Notes: generated by a model from the letters alone, not told the origin. 64,000 nucleotides of DNA from Tranquillimonas rosea (GCF_900111315.1 NZ_FOGU01000010.1:1-64000), one strand, 5' to 3'. Positions 1 through 8,302 are shown, counted from the first letter of the stretch. Numbers and translations are program-made.

Positions 1-683
1 CCGCCCATCTCGTCGGGGCGGAGCTTGCGGTCGCGGGCCTTTGCGGCGAGGGCGTCGATCTCGGCGGCGATGCGCCAGAGGCCCTTGCGGTCGGCGTCGC
101 GGATCACGGGGACCATGAGGCCGTGGGGTGTGTCGACGGCGATGCCGACATGGACGTAGCGCTTGAGGATCAGGGTCTCGCCGTCGGGCGAGAGGGAGGC
201 GTTGAAGCGGGGATGGCGCCTGAGGGTCCGGGCGAGGGCGCGGACATGAAAGGCGAGGGCGGTGAGCCGGAGGCCGCGGGCGGCGGCGTCGGGGGCGAGC
301 CGGGCGCGGAAGGCGTCGAGGGCGGTGGTGTCGGCGCGGTCGTGATGGGTGACGGCTGGGATCATCGCCTGTGCGGCGGCGAGGTTCTTGGCGGCGACGC
401 GGGCGAGGCGGGAGACGGGCTCGTGCTCGACGGGGCCGTACCGGGCGTGGTCGACGTCCCAGTAGGCGGCGGGATCGTCGCGTTGGGCCGCGCCGCCGAT
501 CCTGGCGTCACCGTTGTTTGCGCCGCCGATCCTGGCGTCGCCTTTGTTTGCGCCGCCGATCTTGGCGTCGACGTCCTCGCGGCCGATTGTGGTGCGGCCG
601 GTCTCGGCGGCGAGGGCCTGGAGGTCGACGCCGTTGCGGGCGGCATAGGCGCGGGTTGCGGGGGAGGTCTTGAGGTCGTCCAT
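1..683 (-). CDS. 2-oxoacid dehydrogenase E2 catalytic protein without lipoyl domain (3' end outside window)
   Basis: Acyltransferase (E2) of a 2-oxoacid dehydrogenase complex. The protein starts at 683, 2 bases past the stop of the aldehyde dehydrogenase, with MDDLKTSPATRAYAARNGVD. This opening is a peripheral-subunit (E3/E1)-binding domain, residues about 5-40, ending in GRTTIGREDV. A short linker of three IGGA(N)-type repeats follows. The chloramphenicol-acetyltransferase-like catalytic domain then begins (SRLARVAAKNLAAAQAMIPAVTHHDRAD), with the typical RHPRFNAS and GIAVDTPHGLMVPVI stretches. No lipoyl domain precedes it; the lipoyl domains are on the separate protein at 2155-3540. The frame runs off the window edge, so the DHR-type active-site motif expected near the C-terminus is not visible. 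It is the last visible gene of the operon that starts at 7033. Confidence 0.88.
   Translation of the reverse strand, partial: MDDLKTSPATRAYAARNGVDLQALAAETGRTTIGREDVDAKIGGANKGDARIGGANNGDARIGGAAQRDDPAAYWDVDHARYGPVEHEPVSRLARVAAKNLAAAQAMIPAVTHHDRADTTALDAFRARLAPDAAARGLRLTALAFHVRALARTLRRHPRFNASLSPDGETLILKRYVHVGIAVDTPHGLMVPVIRDADRKGLWRIAAEIDALAAKARDRKLRPDEMG
491..570. repeat. 30-base in-frame tandem repeat in the E2 linker
   Basis: Units begin at 491, 521 and 551; the last is partial. They share CGCCGCCGATCCTGGCGTC followed by a slightly variable CCGTTGTTTG or CCTTTGTTTG. On the coding (minus) strand each unit adds ten residues of the type IGGANKGDAR. The repeat lies exactly between the binding domain and the catalytic domain, so it lengthens a flexible linker. 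Confidence 0.85.
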
Positions 684-685
684 CG

Positions 686-2137
686 TCACCACTCCGCGGA
701 GATGTACTGCGTTTCCATGAACTCGAGCATGCCCTCGTGTCCGCCCTCGCGGCCGAGGCCGGACTGCTTCATGCCGCCGAAGGGGGCGGCGGGGTCGCTG
801 ACGAGGCCGCGGTTGAGACCGACCATGCCGTAGTCGAGGCGCTCGCAGACCTGCAGGCCGCGGCGGAAGTCGCCGGAGAAGACATAGGCGACGAGGCCGT
901 ACTCGGTGTCGTTGGCGCGGGCGACGACGTCGTCGGTGTCCGAGAAGGTCTGGATCGCGGCGACGGGGCCGAAGATCTCCTCGCGTTGGCAGAGGGCGTC
1001 GGGGGGCACTTCGGCGAGGACGGTGGGGGGATAGAAGAAGCCCTTGCCGTCGGGGACGGCACCGCCGAGGCGGAGGGTGGCGCCGCGGGCGAGGGCGTCC
1101 TCGACCAGCTCGGCGACCTTGTCGCGGGTTGCGGCGTTGACGAGGGGCCCGACATCGACGCCGTCCTCGAGGCCGTTGCCCAGGGTGAGGGCGGCCATGG
1201 CGTCGGTGAGGCGGCGGGTGAAGTCCTCGGCGATGTCGCGGTGGACGTAGATGCGGTTGGCGGCGGTGCAGGCCTCGCCGAGGTTGCGCATCTTTGCGAG
1301 CATGGTGCCGGTGACGGCGGTGTCGAGATCGGCGTCGTCGAAGACGACGACGGGGGCGTTGCCACCGAGCTCCATGGCGGGCTTGAGGACCTGGTCTGCG
1401 GCGGTCCTGAGCAGGGTGCGGCCGACGCCGGTGGAGCCGGTGAACGAGATCACGCGGACGCGGGGGTCGTGCATGATGTGGTCGACGAGGGGCCCCGAGG
1501 CGCGGGTGGGCAGCACGTTGACGAGGCCCCTGGGCACGCCGGCCTCCTCGAGGAGGGGCATCAGGGCGAGCATGGTGAGGGGGGTCTCGGCGGCGGGCTT
1601 GATGATGACGGGACATCCGGCGGCGAGGGCGGGTGCGATCTTGCGGGTGCCCATGGCGGCGGGATAGTTCCAGGGCGTGACGAGGGCGGCGATGCCGGCG
1701 GGGCGGTGCTGGACCATGATGCGGGCGCCGCTGGCGGGGGCGGGTGTGAGCATGCCGTCGGCGCGGACGGCCTCCTCGGCGAACCATCGGAAGAACTCTG
1801 CGGCATAGAGGGTCTCGCCCATGGCGTCGGCGCGGGCCTTGCCGTTCTCGAGGGTGATGAGGCGGGCGATGTCCTCCTTGTGGGCGTGCATCAGCTCGAA
1901 GGCGCGGCGGAGGATCTCGGCGCGCTCGCGCGGGGGGCGGGCGGCCCAGTCGGGCATCGCGGCTGCGGCGGCGTCGAGGGCGGCGTCGGCGTCGTCGATA
2001 TCGGCGGCGGCGACCGAGGCGATGACGGTCTCGTCGGCGGGGTTGAGGACGTCGAAGCGGGCGCCGCCCGTGGCGGGGCGCCAGGCGCCGTCGATATAGA
2101 GGTCGGTCTCGAGATGGGGCGTGGCGGTCTGCGTCAT
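686..2137 (-). CDS. NAD(P)-dependent aldehyde dehydrogenase, succinate-semialdehyde dehydrogenase-like
   Basis: A 483-residue enzyme of the aldehyde dehydrogenase superfamily, oxidising an aldehyde to the carboxylate with NAD(P)+ in the cytosol. Full family length. Visible landmarks are TPWNYPAAM (Asn157), IIKPAAETP (Lys180), FTGSTGVGR (cofactor loop about 233-240), MELGGNAP (general base Glu256) and NLGEACTAANR (nucleophile Cys290). The Cys context resembles succinate-semialdehyde dehydrogenases more than betaine or acetaldehyde enzymes, but the substrate cannot be fixed from sequence. A GGAGG sits just upstream of the start, 17 bases after the lipoyl protein stop. Placement inside the 2-oxoacid dehydrogenase operon suggests that it handles an aldehyde intermediate of the same pathway. 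Confidence 0.9.
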   Translation of the reverse strand: MTQTATPHLETDLYIDGAWRPATGGARFDVLNPADETVIASVAAADIDDADAALDAAAAAMPDWAARPPRERAEILRRAFELMHAHKEDIARLITLENGKARADAMGETLYAAEFFRWFAEEAVRADGMLTPAPASGARIMVQHRPAGIAALVTPWNYPAAMGTRKIAPALAAGCPVIIKPAAETPLTMLALMPLLEEAGVPRGLVNVLPTRASGPLVDHIMHDPRVRVISFTGSTGVGRTLLRTAADQVLKPAMELGGNAPVVVFDDADLDTAVTGTMLAKMRNLGEACTAANRIYVHRDIAEDFTRRLTDAMAALTLGNGLEDGVDVGPLVNAATRDKVAELVEDALARGATLRLGGAVPDGKGFFYPPTVLAEVPPDALCQREEIFGPVAAIQTFSDTDDVVARANDTEYGLVAYVFSGDFRRGLQVCERLDYGMVGLNRGLVSDPAAPFGGMKQSGLGREGGHEGMLEFMETQYISAEW

Positions 2138-2154
2138 GGGGCCTCCGGGGGCTG

Positions 2155-3540
2155 TCAGAGCAATTGGCGCAGCGGGTCTTCGATGCGCTCGGCGGTGCCG
2201 GCGAGAAGGGCGATGGCGTCGTCCTCGGCGATCGCGCCGGGGGCTGCGGCGAGGGCGATCTCGAGCGTGTCGTCGCGGCGGGTGAGGGTCAGGCGGGGCG
2301 TCGGGCCGGCGCCGGTGTCGAGGCTGGCGAGGCGGGTGGCGGAGAGGTCGCGCACGGCGAGGCCGGGGGCGGCGGTGCCGCCGGTGTCGAGCGCGCCGAG
2401 CCCGGTGAGGTCGGGATCGGTGAGCGGCCCCGCCTCGGTGTCGACGGCGATGGCGCCGGTGTCGCCGGCGATGTCGCGCAGCGCGCCGGCGGCGGCGAGG
2501 GCGAGGAAGGCGTCGGCGGGGGGCGGCGCGCCGAGGCGCTCGGCGACGCGGGCGCGGAAGCCGTCGAAGGCGGCGGCGGGCACGCGGGCGGTGAGCCGCA
2601 GCGCCGGCGCCGCTGCGGGGCCGGCGGCCGCGCCGGGCGCGGTGCCGGCGGCGGTGTCCGGCAGGGCGGCGAGGGTCTCGATATCGGCGGCGTGGTAGGG
2701 CTGGGGATGGCCGGCCTCGGCCAGGCGGGCGAGGTCGAGGCCGCGCTCGGCGGCGAGGCGCCTTGCCTTGGGCGAGGCCAGGATGCGGCCGCCGGGCTCC
2801 GGCGCCGGGGCGTCGGTCGTGGCGTCGACCGCGGGCTCAGGTGCGGGCGCGTCCGCTGCGGCCTCCGGCGCGGGGGCTGTGCCGGAGGCTGTATCGGGCG
2901 CGGGCGTGGCGCCGCGGGCGCGGTGGCGCGGTGCGGCGGGCGCCTCGGGGGTGATGCGGGCGATCACCTCGCCCACGGGGATCGCCTCTCCGGCCTCGCC
3001 GACCAGCTCGGCGACATAGCCGTCATGGCCGGCCTCGATCTCCATCGTGGCCTTGTCGGTCTCGACCTCCAAGAGCGGGTCGCCGGCGGCGACGGCGTCG
3101 CCGGGGGCCTTGAGCCAGGCGACGATGGTGCCGCTGTCCTGGGCCATGCCGAGGGCGGGCATGATCACCGGGGCGCCCTCGGGGGCCGCCTCGGGCGCGG
3201 CGGCGCCGTCGTCCGCGGCGGCCGTGTCGTCGGCGGTCCCGGCGGCGTCCCCGGTGTCCTTCGCGGCATCCCCGGCCGGGGCGTCGGGCACGGGGGCGTC
3301 GGCGGTCTCGGCGATGGTGGCGACGACCTGTCCGACGGGGACGTTGTCGCCCGCGGCGGCGCGGAGGCCGACGAGGAAGCCGTCATGGGCGGCCTCGACC
3401 TCCATCGTGGCCTTGTCGGTCTCGACCTCCATGATCGGGTCGCCGGCCTTGACGGCGTCGCCCTCGGCCTTGAGCCAGGCGACGATCTGCCCGGTGTCCT
3501 GGGCCATGCCGAGGGCGGGCATGATCACCTCATGCGGCAT
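2155..3540 (-). CDS. two-lipoyl-domain protein with degenerate E2 domain
   Basis: Carries swinging lipoyl arms for the neighbouring 2-oxoacid dehydrogenase. Two near-identical lipoyl domains (residues 1-77 and about 123-197) each show EVETDKATME, giving lipoylated Lys43 and Lys163. They are joined by an Ala/Asp/Pro-rich linker, then an E3-binding-type domain (ILASPKARRLAAERG) near residue 250. The C-terminal 150 residues keep the outline of an E2 acyltransferase fold (VRDLSATRLASL, LTLTRRDD, ERIEDPLRQLL), but the catalytic HRxxDG is replaced by an Ala/Gly/Glu/Asp stretch (APGAIAEDDA), so it is probably inactive. The 461-residue reading starts at MPHEVIMPAL and overlaps the E1 beta stop by 11 bases. 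A longer upstream in-frame start lies entirely inside E1 beta and was not used. Confidence 0.85.
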   Translation of the reverse strand: MPHEVIMPALGMAQDTGQIVAWLKAEGDAVKAGDPIMEVETDKATMEVEAAHDGFLVGLRAAAGDNVPVGQVVATIAETADAPVPDAPAGDAAKDTGDAAGTADDTAAADDGAAAPEAAPEGAPVIMPALGMAQDSGTIVAWLKAPGDAVAAGDPLLEVETDKATMEIEAGHDGYVAELVGEAGEAIPVGEVIARITPEAPAAPRHRARGATPAPDTASGTAPAPEAAADAPAPEPAVDATTDAPAPEPGGRILASPKARRLAAERGLDLARLAEAGHPQPYHAADIETLAALPDTAAGTAPGAAAGPAAAPALRLTARVPAAAFDGFRARVAERLGAPPPADAFLALAAAGALRDIAGDTGAIAVDTEAGPLTDPDLTGLGALDTGGTAAPGLAVRDLSATRLASLDTGAGPTPRLTLTRRDDTLEIALAAAPGAIAEDDAIALLAGTAERIEDPLRQLL

Positions 3541-4528
3541 CGGCCCATCCTCCCTTGCACAGCGCGCGGGCGCGGTCGGCGACGGCATCGGGCGTGGGGA
3601 CGGTGAGGTCCTCGAGGGCCGGCGAGAACGGCACGGGGACATCCATCGCGCCGATCCGGCCGACGGGGGCGTCGAGATGGTAGAAGGCGCGCTCGGCGAT
3701 CCGGGCGGCGATCTCGGCGGTGACGCCGTAGGATTGGTGGCCCTCGTCGACGACCAGCGCGCGCGAGGTCTTCCTGACCGAGGCGACGATGGTGGCCTCG
3801 TCGAGGGGGACGATGGTGCGCGGGTCGATCACCTCGGCGGAGATGCCCTCGGCGGCGAGGGTCTCGGCGGCCTTGCTGCAGACCTGGACCATCGAGGAGG
3901 TGGCCACGAGGGTGATGTCGCGTCCCTCGCGCAGGACGTTGGCCTGGCCGAAGGGGATGAGGTACTCCTCTTCGGGGACCGGGGCCTTGTCCTGGTACAT
4001 CAGCTTGTCCTCGAAGATCACCACCGGGTTGTCGTCCCGGATCGCGGTCTTCAGCAGGCCCTTGGCCTCGTAGGCCGAGGAGGGCATCGCCACCTTCAGT
4101 CCCGGGATATGCGCGACCAGCGCGTGCAGGCTCTGGCTGTGCTGGGCGGCCGAGCGGCGGGTGGCGCCGAGATTGGTGCGCAGCACCATCGGCACCGTCA
4201 TCGTGCCGCCGGACATGTAGTGGATCTTGGCGGCCTGGTTGCACAGCTGGTCCATCACCAGGAACAGGAAGTCGCCGAACATCAGGTCGACGATGGGGCG
4301 CGATCCGGTCATCGCGGCGCCGACGGCGAGGCCGGTGAAGCCCGGCTCGGAGATCGGCGTGTCGATCACGCGCTCGGTGCCGAACTCGTCGACGAGCCCG
4401 GCGAGCACCTTGAACGGGGTGCCGGCCTCGGCGACGTCCTCGCCGATGACAAAGACGGTGGGATCGCGCCGCATCTCCTCCGCGATCGCCTCGTTGACGG
4501 CCTTCGAGAGGGTGAGTTCTCTGGTCAT
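3530..4528 (-). CDS. 2-oxoacid dehydrogenase E1 component, beta subunit
   Basis: A 332-residue beta chain of a heterotetrameric thiamine-diphosphate 2-oxoacid (acetoin/pyruvate/branched-chain type) dehydrogenase; with E1 alpha it decarboxylates the substrate and acylates the lipoyl arm. Family hallmarks are VFVIGEDVAEAGTPFK, the substrate channel IVDLMFGDF, HYMSGGTMTVPMVLR and a transketolase C-terminal domain (PRTIVPLDEATI, VDEGHQSYG, FSPALEDLTVP). It lies 10 bases after the E1 alpha stop, with a GGAGG in the gap, and its 3' end overlaps the lipoyl protein gene, which indicates translational coupling. The acetoin dehydrogenase-like type is plausible, but the true substrate is unknown. Confidence 0.93.
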   Translation of the reverse strand: MTRELTLSKAVNEAIAEEMRRDPTVFVIGEDVAEAGTPFKVLAGLVDEFGTERVIDTPISEPGFTGLAVGAAMTGSRPIVDLMFGDFLFLVMDQLCNQAAKIHYMSGGTMTVPMVLRTNLGATRRSAAQHSQSLHALVAHIPGLKVAMPSSAYEAKGLLKTAIRDDNPVVIFEDKLMYQDKAPVPEEEYLIPFGQANVLREGRDITLVATSSMVQVCSKAAETLAAEGISAEVIDPRTIVPLDEATIVASVRKTSRALVVDEGHQSYGVTAEIAARIAERAFYHLDAPVGRIGAMDVPVPFSPALEDLTVPTPDAVADRARALCKGGWADAA

Positions 4529-4538
4529 CGCGGCCTCC

Positions 4539-5543
4539 TCAGGCGCTCAGGGCATGGGGGATGCCGGCATGGACGTGCATGTCGACCTCCGAGACGTCGG
4601 GATAGGCCGCGGCCTCGGCATGGGCGACGGCCGCCTCGGCCTCGCGGCGGACGGCGTCGTTGATGCCGACGAGCTCCTCGGCCGAGGCGATGTTCTGCGC
4701 CTCCAGCCACTTGCCGAAGTTGGTGATCGGGTCGCGGTGCTGCTTCCACTCGCTCTCCTCGTCCTTCGAGCGGTAGTAGTCGCGGTTGATGTCGCCGACA
4801 TGGTGGCCGTGGTAGCGGTAGGTGGCGAGGTTGACGAAGAACGGCCCCTCGCCCTTGCGGCAGCGCTCGACCAGGCCGCGCGCCAGCTCGTTGACCGCCA
4901 GCACGTCCTGGCCGTCGACCTCGAAGCTCTCGATGCCGAAGGCCTCGGCGCGGGCGGTGATCGATCCGGCGGCGATCTCGTCGGTGCGGGTGTACTCGGA
5001 ATAGCCGTTGTTCTCGCAGGCATAGATCACCGGCAGCTTCCACAGCGCGGCCATGTTCATCACCTCGTACCACAGCCCCTGGGCGGTGGCGCCGTCGCCG
5101 AAGAAGCAGACCGCGATGCGGCCGGTCTTCTGCAGCTTGGCGCTCAGCGCCGCGCCGGTGGCGATGCCCATCGAGCCGCCGACGATGGCGTTGGCGCCGA
5201 GATTGCCGTGGCTGGTGTCGGCGATGTGCATCGAGCCGCCCTTGCCGCGGCAATAGCCCTCGGCCTTGCCCAGCAGCTCGCAGAACATCTGCTTGAACTC
5301 GGCCCCCTTGGCGACGCAATGGCCGTGGCCGCGATGGGTGGAGGTGATCCTGTCGTCGTCCTCCAGCGCCTCGCAGATCCCCACCGCGACCGCCTCCTGG
5401 CCGGAATACATGTGGGTCAGCCCCGGCATCTTGGCCGCGAGGTACAGCTGGTTGGCGTTGTCCTCGAAGGCGCGGATGCGCACCATCTGGGTGTACATCC
5501 GGATGTAGTCCTCGGTGTTGGTCTTCGCCGTGGCCCTCGCCAT
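4539..5543 (-). CDS. 2-oxoacid dehydrogenase E1 component, alpha subunit
   Basis: A 334-residue alpha chain that binds thiamine diphosphate. The cofactor motif is clear: GDG at residues 149-151 through NN at 178-179 (FFGDGATAQG ... ACENNGYSE). Also visible are the STHRGHGH active-site loop, YCRGKGGSMHIAD and the phosphorylation-loop-like YRYHGHHVGD. The start MARATAKTN at 5543 has a GGGAGGAG ribosome site 7 bases upstream. Much longer upstream extensions in this frame run through the M24 gene and the LacI gene and are spurious. It follows the M24 hydrolase gene after a 191-base gap that contains a terminator-like repeat, so this part of the operon may be transcribed partly by read-through. 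Confidence 0.93.
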   Translation of the reverse strand: MARATAKTNTEDYIRMYTQMVRIRAFEDNANQLYLAAKMPGLTHMYSGQEAVAVGICEALEDDDRITSTHRGHGHCVAKGAEFKQMFCELLGKAEGYCRGKGGSMHIADTSHGNLGANAIVGGSMGIATGAALSAKLQKTGRIAVCFFGDGATAQGLWYEVMNMAALWKLPVIYACENNGYSEYTRTDEIAAGSITARAEAFGIESFEVDGQDVLAVNELARGLVERCRKGEGPFFVNLATYRYHGHHVGDINRDYYRSKDEESEWKQHRDPITNFGKWLEAQNIASAEELVGINDAVRREAEAAVAHAEAAAYPDVSEVDMHVHAGIPHALSA

Positions 5544-5623
5544 GACAGAACTCCTCCCTGGTCGGCCGGACCCCCGCCGCGCCGCGTTCGCGGGCGCGGG
5601 GGACATCCCGGCGGGGCGCCGCG

Positions 5624-5665
5624 CCCCTTCATCTTCGTCCAAATACTCCCGCCGGAGGCGGGCCG
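5624..5665 (-). terminator. hairpin plus TATTTGG repeat element, copy A
   Basis: On the minus strand the stem CCCGCC-tcc-GGCGGG is followed by AGTATTTGGACGAAGATGAAG. It lies downstream of the M24 gene in its direction of transcription. A related element occurs at 34210-34258 after xylB in the same relative orientation, which suggests a dispersed terminator-like repeat family. The T-run is short, so termination may be partial and allow read-through into E1 alpha. Confidence 0.5.
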
Positions 5666-5734
5666 CCCGCCCGGGACCCGGGGGACGGCGGGCACGCAGC
5701 CCGCGCGCCCCAGCGCCCCCCGGGCGGCGTCGCG

Positions 5735-7033
5735 TCAGTAGCGGTGCGAGATCGGCAGGTCCTCGGCCGGGAACAGCGAGATCACCTCGCAGCCGGTGTC
5801 GGTCACCACCACCTCCTCCTCGATCCGCGCCGCGGAATAGCCGTCGGCGGCGGGGCAGTAGGTCTCCAGCGCGAAGACCATGCCGGTCTCGATCTCCATC
5901 GGATGCTCGAGCGACACCGCGCGGCTGATGATCGGCCGCTCGTGCAGCGCCAGCCCCAGCCCGTGGCCGAACTGCAGCCCGAAGGCGGCGAGCTCGTTGG
6001 GAAAGCCCAGCGATTCCGCCGTCGGCCAGACCTTGGCCACGGTGTCGGTCGTCACCCCCGGCTTGATCAGCTCGATCGAGGCGTCCAGCCATTCGCGGCA
6101 CTTGACGTAGGCGTCGTGCTGCGCCGGCGTCGCCCGGCCGATGTTGAAGGTCCGGTAATAGCAGGTCCGGTAGCCCTGGTAGCTCTGCAGGATGTCGAAG
6201 AACGCCTGGTCGCCGGGCCGGAAGTAGCGGTCGGTGAAGTTGTGCGGATGCGGGTTGCAGCGCTCGCCCGCGATCGCGTTGATCGCCTCGACGTCGTCCG
6301 AGCCCATCTCGTAGAGCATCTTGTTGGACATCGCGACGATGTCGTTCTCGCGGATCCCCGGCCGCAGCTCCTGCCAGATCATGTGGTAGACCCCGTCCAC
6401 CATCGACGCCGCCTGGGTCAGCAGCTGGATCTCGTCCCAGTTCTTGATCTCGCGCGCCCCCAGCATCACCTGCTGGCCGTCGACCACGTTCAGACCCGCC
6501 TCCTGCAGCGCGAAGAACATCGCCGTCTCGGCATAGTCCACGCCCACCGGCATGTCCGCCATCCCCGCCTTGCGGATCAGCGCGGCGATCTCCTCGGCGT
6601 ACTTCTTCATCAGACCGAAGGACGGCGGGATCGTCCCCCGCATCCCCGTCACCCCCGCAAGGCACTTGTCGGGGTCGAGCCAGTCGCAATACTCCTTGTG
6701 GTGCATCGCCGCCGAGCCGAAATCCCACACATACGGCTCCTCGTCGCCGGTCAGCAGGCAGAACCGGCACAGCTTGTCGCGCTCCCACTCGCCGATCTTC
6801 GTGCCCGACACGTAGCGGATGTTGTTCACGTCGAACATCAGAAGCGAGCCGCACCCGCTCTGCGCCAGCGCGTCCTTCGCCCGGCTCAGCCGGTACCGCC
6901 GCAACCGGTCGTGGTCCACACGACGCTCGAAATCCACCGACGAATGACCCCACGCCGGCAGATGCTTGTCCCACCGCCAGTGCGGATCCATGTCGCCAGG
7001 CTGCAATATCCGCGGGTTCAACGCATTCTGCAT
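5735..7033 (-). CDS. M24 (creatinase/prolidase-fold) family hydrolase with one altered metal ligand
   Basis: A 432-residue protein with the two-domain architecture of M24 enzymes: a creatinase-like N-terminal domain (SLLMFDVNNIRYVSG) and a pita-bread catalytic domain. The expected metal ligands are Asp280 (FFDILQ), His357 (FGHGLGL), Glu390 (FALE) and Glu405/406 (RIEEEVV). The second Asp of the usual DxxxxxxxxxxD pair is Cys291 (YRTCYYRTF instead of the usual SDITRTF). The protein is therefore either a metal enzyme with an unusual ligand or a metal-independent creatinase-like hydrolase. It does not match DddP (DMSP lyase), which shares the fold. It is the first gene of the operon under a LacI-type operator (7071-7084) and is followed by E1 alpha. 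The substrate is unknown; amide or C-N bond cleavage is an inference from the fold. Confidence 0.8.
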   Translation of the reverse strand: MQNALNPRILQPGDMDPHWRWDKHLPAWGHSSVDFERRVDHDRLRRYRLSRAKDALAQSGCGSLLMFDVNNIRYVSGTKIGEWERDKLCRFCLLTGDEEPYVWDFGSAAMHHKEYCDWLDPDKCLAGVTGMRGTIPPSFGLMKKYAEEIAALIRKAGMADMPVGVDYAETAMFFALQEAGLNVVDGQQVMLGAREIKNWDEIQLLTQAASMVDGVYHMIWQELRPGIRENDIVAMSNKMLYEMGSDDVEAINAIAGERCNPHPHNFTDRYFRPGDQAFFDILQSYQGYRTCYYRTFNIGRATPAQHDAYVKCREWLDASIELIKPGVTTDTVAKVWPTAESLGFPNELAAFGLQFGHGLGLALHERPIISRAVSLEHPMEIETGMVFALETYCPAADGYSAARIEEEVVVTDTGCEVISLFPAEDLPISHRY

Positions 7034-7070
7034 CTATGATCCTCCTCTGGCACGGTCGACGCGAAACGTA

Positions 7071-7103
7071 CGCAATCGTTTGCGGACAATCGCGGATTGT
7101 CAA
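7071..7103 (-). promoter_or_regulatory. promoter and LacI-type operator of the M24/2-oxoacid dehydrogenase operon
   Basis: Read on the minus strand, TTGACA (7103-7098), a 17-base spacer and AACGAT (7080-7075) make a good sigma-70-type promoter. The -10 box lies inside the imperfect palindrome CGCAATCGTTTGCG (7071-7084), one base from the perfect palindrome at 8334-8347. A bound repressor would block the -10 box. The site is also just upstream of the LacI gene, so autoregulation is possible. Confidence 0.72.
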
Positions 7104-7196
7104 GCGCGGTGTTCGGAGGGAAGGTATGGGCCGCCGCGAGAGCGCCTGACGCGAGGTGGGGTGCGGCCCAAGGATGCCAGGGAGCCGACCGACAGG

Positions 7197-8228
7197 ATGT
7201 CCAACAGAAGAGTGATCACGATCAAGGACATCGCCAGAGAGGTCGGCGTCCATCCCTCCACCGTGTCGCGGGCGCTGAAGAAGGATTCCAAGACCCCGCC
7301 GTCGCAGGACGTGGTCGACCGCATCCTCGCCGCCGCCGAGACGATGGGCTACCGGCCGAACCGCCTGGCATCGGGTCTGCGGACCAGTCGGAGCATGCTG
7401 ATCGGGGTCATGGTGACCGACATCGCCGACCCGCTCTATCCCCGGATTCTGCGCGGAATCGAAAGCGTGATGGAGCCGCTCGGCTACAATTCCCTGATCG
7501 TGAACACCGATGACGACCCGGTGCGCGCCTGCAAGCTGATCGAGGTCCTGGGCGAGCGCGGCGTGGACGGTATCCTGAACGGCGCCGTCTATTTCGGCGA
7601 TTCGCCGACGCTGTCCGCCGTCGAGAACGGGTTGCCGATCGTCACCTTCAACCGCCGCCTCGAAGGTGAGGCGGTGTCCAGCGTCGTGAGCGACCAGGAA
7701 GAGGGAATGTCCGCCGTCGTCAAACACTTGTACGGCCTCGGACATCGCCGCATCGGCCTCATCTGCGGGCCCCAGAACCGCTCGACGGGACAGGGGCGCG
7801 CGAAGGCATGTTTCGAGACGATGGCCGAGCTGGGCGTCACGCCGCCAGGCGAGGCGGTCGTCAGCGCGCGCAGCTGGCAGGAGGACGAAGGCGCCCGCGG
7901 GGCGGCCGCTATCCTTGGCACCGACTTCGATCCCACGGCCATCGTCTGCTGCAACGATCGGCTCGCGATCGGCGCCCTGCGCGAGATGAAGGTGCGCCGG
8001 ATTGCGTGCCCCGACCGGATCTCGATCACGGGGTTCAACGATTCGCTCAACGTCGACCTGCTGGAGCCCCCGCTGACCACGGTGAGGGTGCCAAAACAGG
8101 AGATGGGGGCGATGGCCGCGCGGACCCTGCTGGACCAGATCGAGTCGCCCGGACCGGTGCGCGGGGCGCATTCGATCCTGCCCGTCGAGCTGCTCGTGCG
8201 CCGCTCCACCGGGCCCGCCAGACCGTAG
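7197..8228 (+). CDS. LacI family transcriptional regulator
   Basis: A 343-residue repressor-type protein. The N-terminal helix-turn-helix with the LacI signature TIKDIAREVGVHPSTVSRAL covers residues 8-27, followed by a hinge helix (NRLASGLRT). A periplasmic-binding-protein-like sensor domain begins at about residue 62 (LIGVMVTDIADPLYPRILRG) and runs to the dimerisation end (TTVRVPKQEMGAMAARTLLDQI). The start MSNRRVITI at 7197 places the HTH at the usual position; an upstream in-frame extension has no family match. It sits between two operons whose promoters carry nearly the same CGCAA(A/T)CGTTTGCG palindrome, so it most likely represses both. The effector is unknown; the family usually binds sugars or sugar-like catabolites. 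Confidence 0.93.
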   Translation: MSNRRVITIKDIAREVGVHPSTVSRALKKDSKTPPSQDVVDRILAAAETMGYRPNRLASGLRTSRSMLIGVMVTDIADPLYPRILRGIESVMEPLGYNSLIVNTDDDPVRACKLIEVLGERGVDGILNGAVYFGDSPTLSAVENGLPIVTFNRRLEGEAVSSVVSDQEEGMSAVVKHLYGLGHRRIGLICGPQNRSTGQGRAKACFETMAELGVTPPGEAVVSARSWQEDEGARGAAAILGTDFDPTAIVCCNDRLAIGALREMKVRRIACPDRISITGFNDSLNVDLLEPPLTTVRVPKQEMGAMAARTLLDQIESPGPVRGAHSILPVELLVRRSTGPARP

Positions 8229-8302
8229 ATCCTTCCTAAACCTGCGACCCCGCTGCCGTTTTTCGCCTTGGTCGGGCGGGAATCGCCCCGCGACTTTCGC
8301 GG

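Noticed and set aside
737-2698. A 653-residue plus-strand open frame opposite the aldehyde dehydrogenase and lipoyl protein
   Set aside because: Composed of low-complexity Gly/Ala/Asp sequence produced by high-GC codon bias on the opposite strand; the minus-strand genes have full family matches.
5735-7033. Identification of the M24 protein as DddP (DMSP lyase)
   Set aside because: Shares the fold only. DddP hallmark regions (FDTDLIG, ISRSWW) are absent and the metal-site pattern differs.
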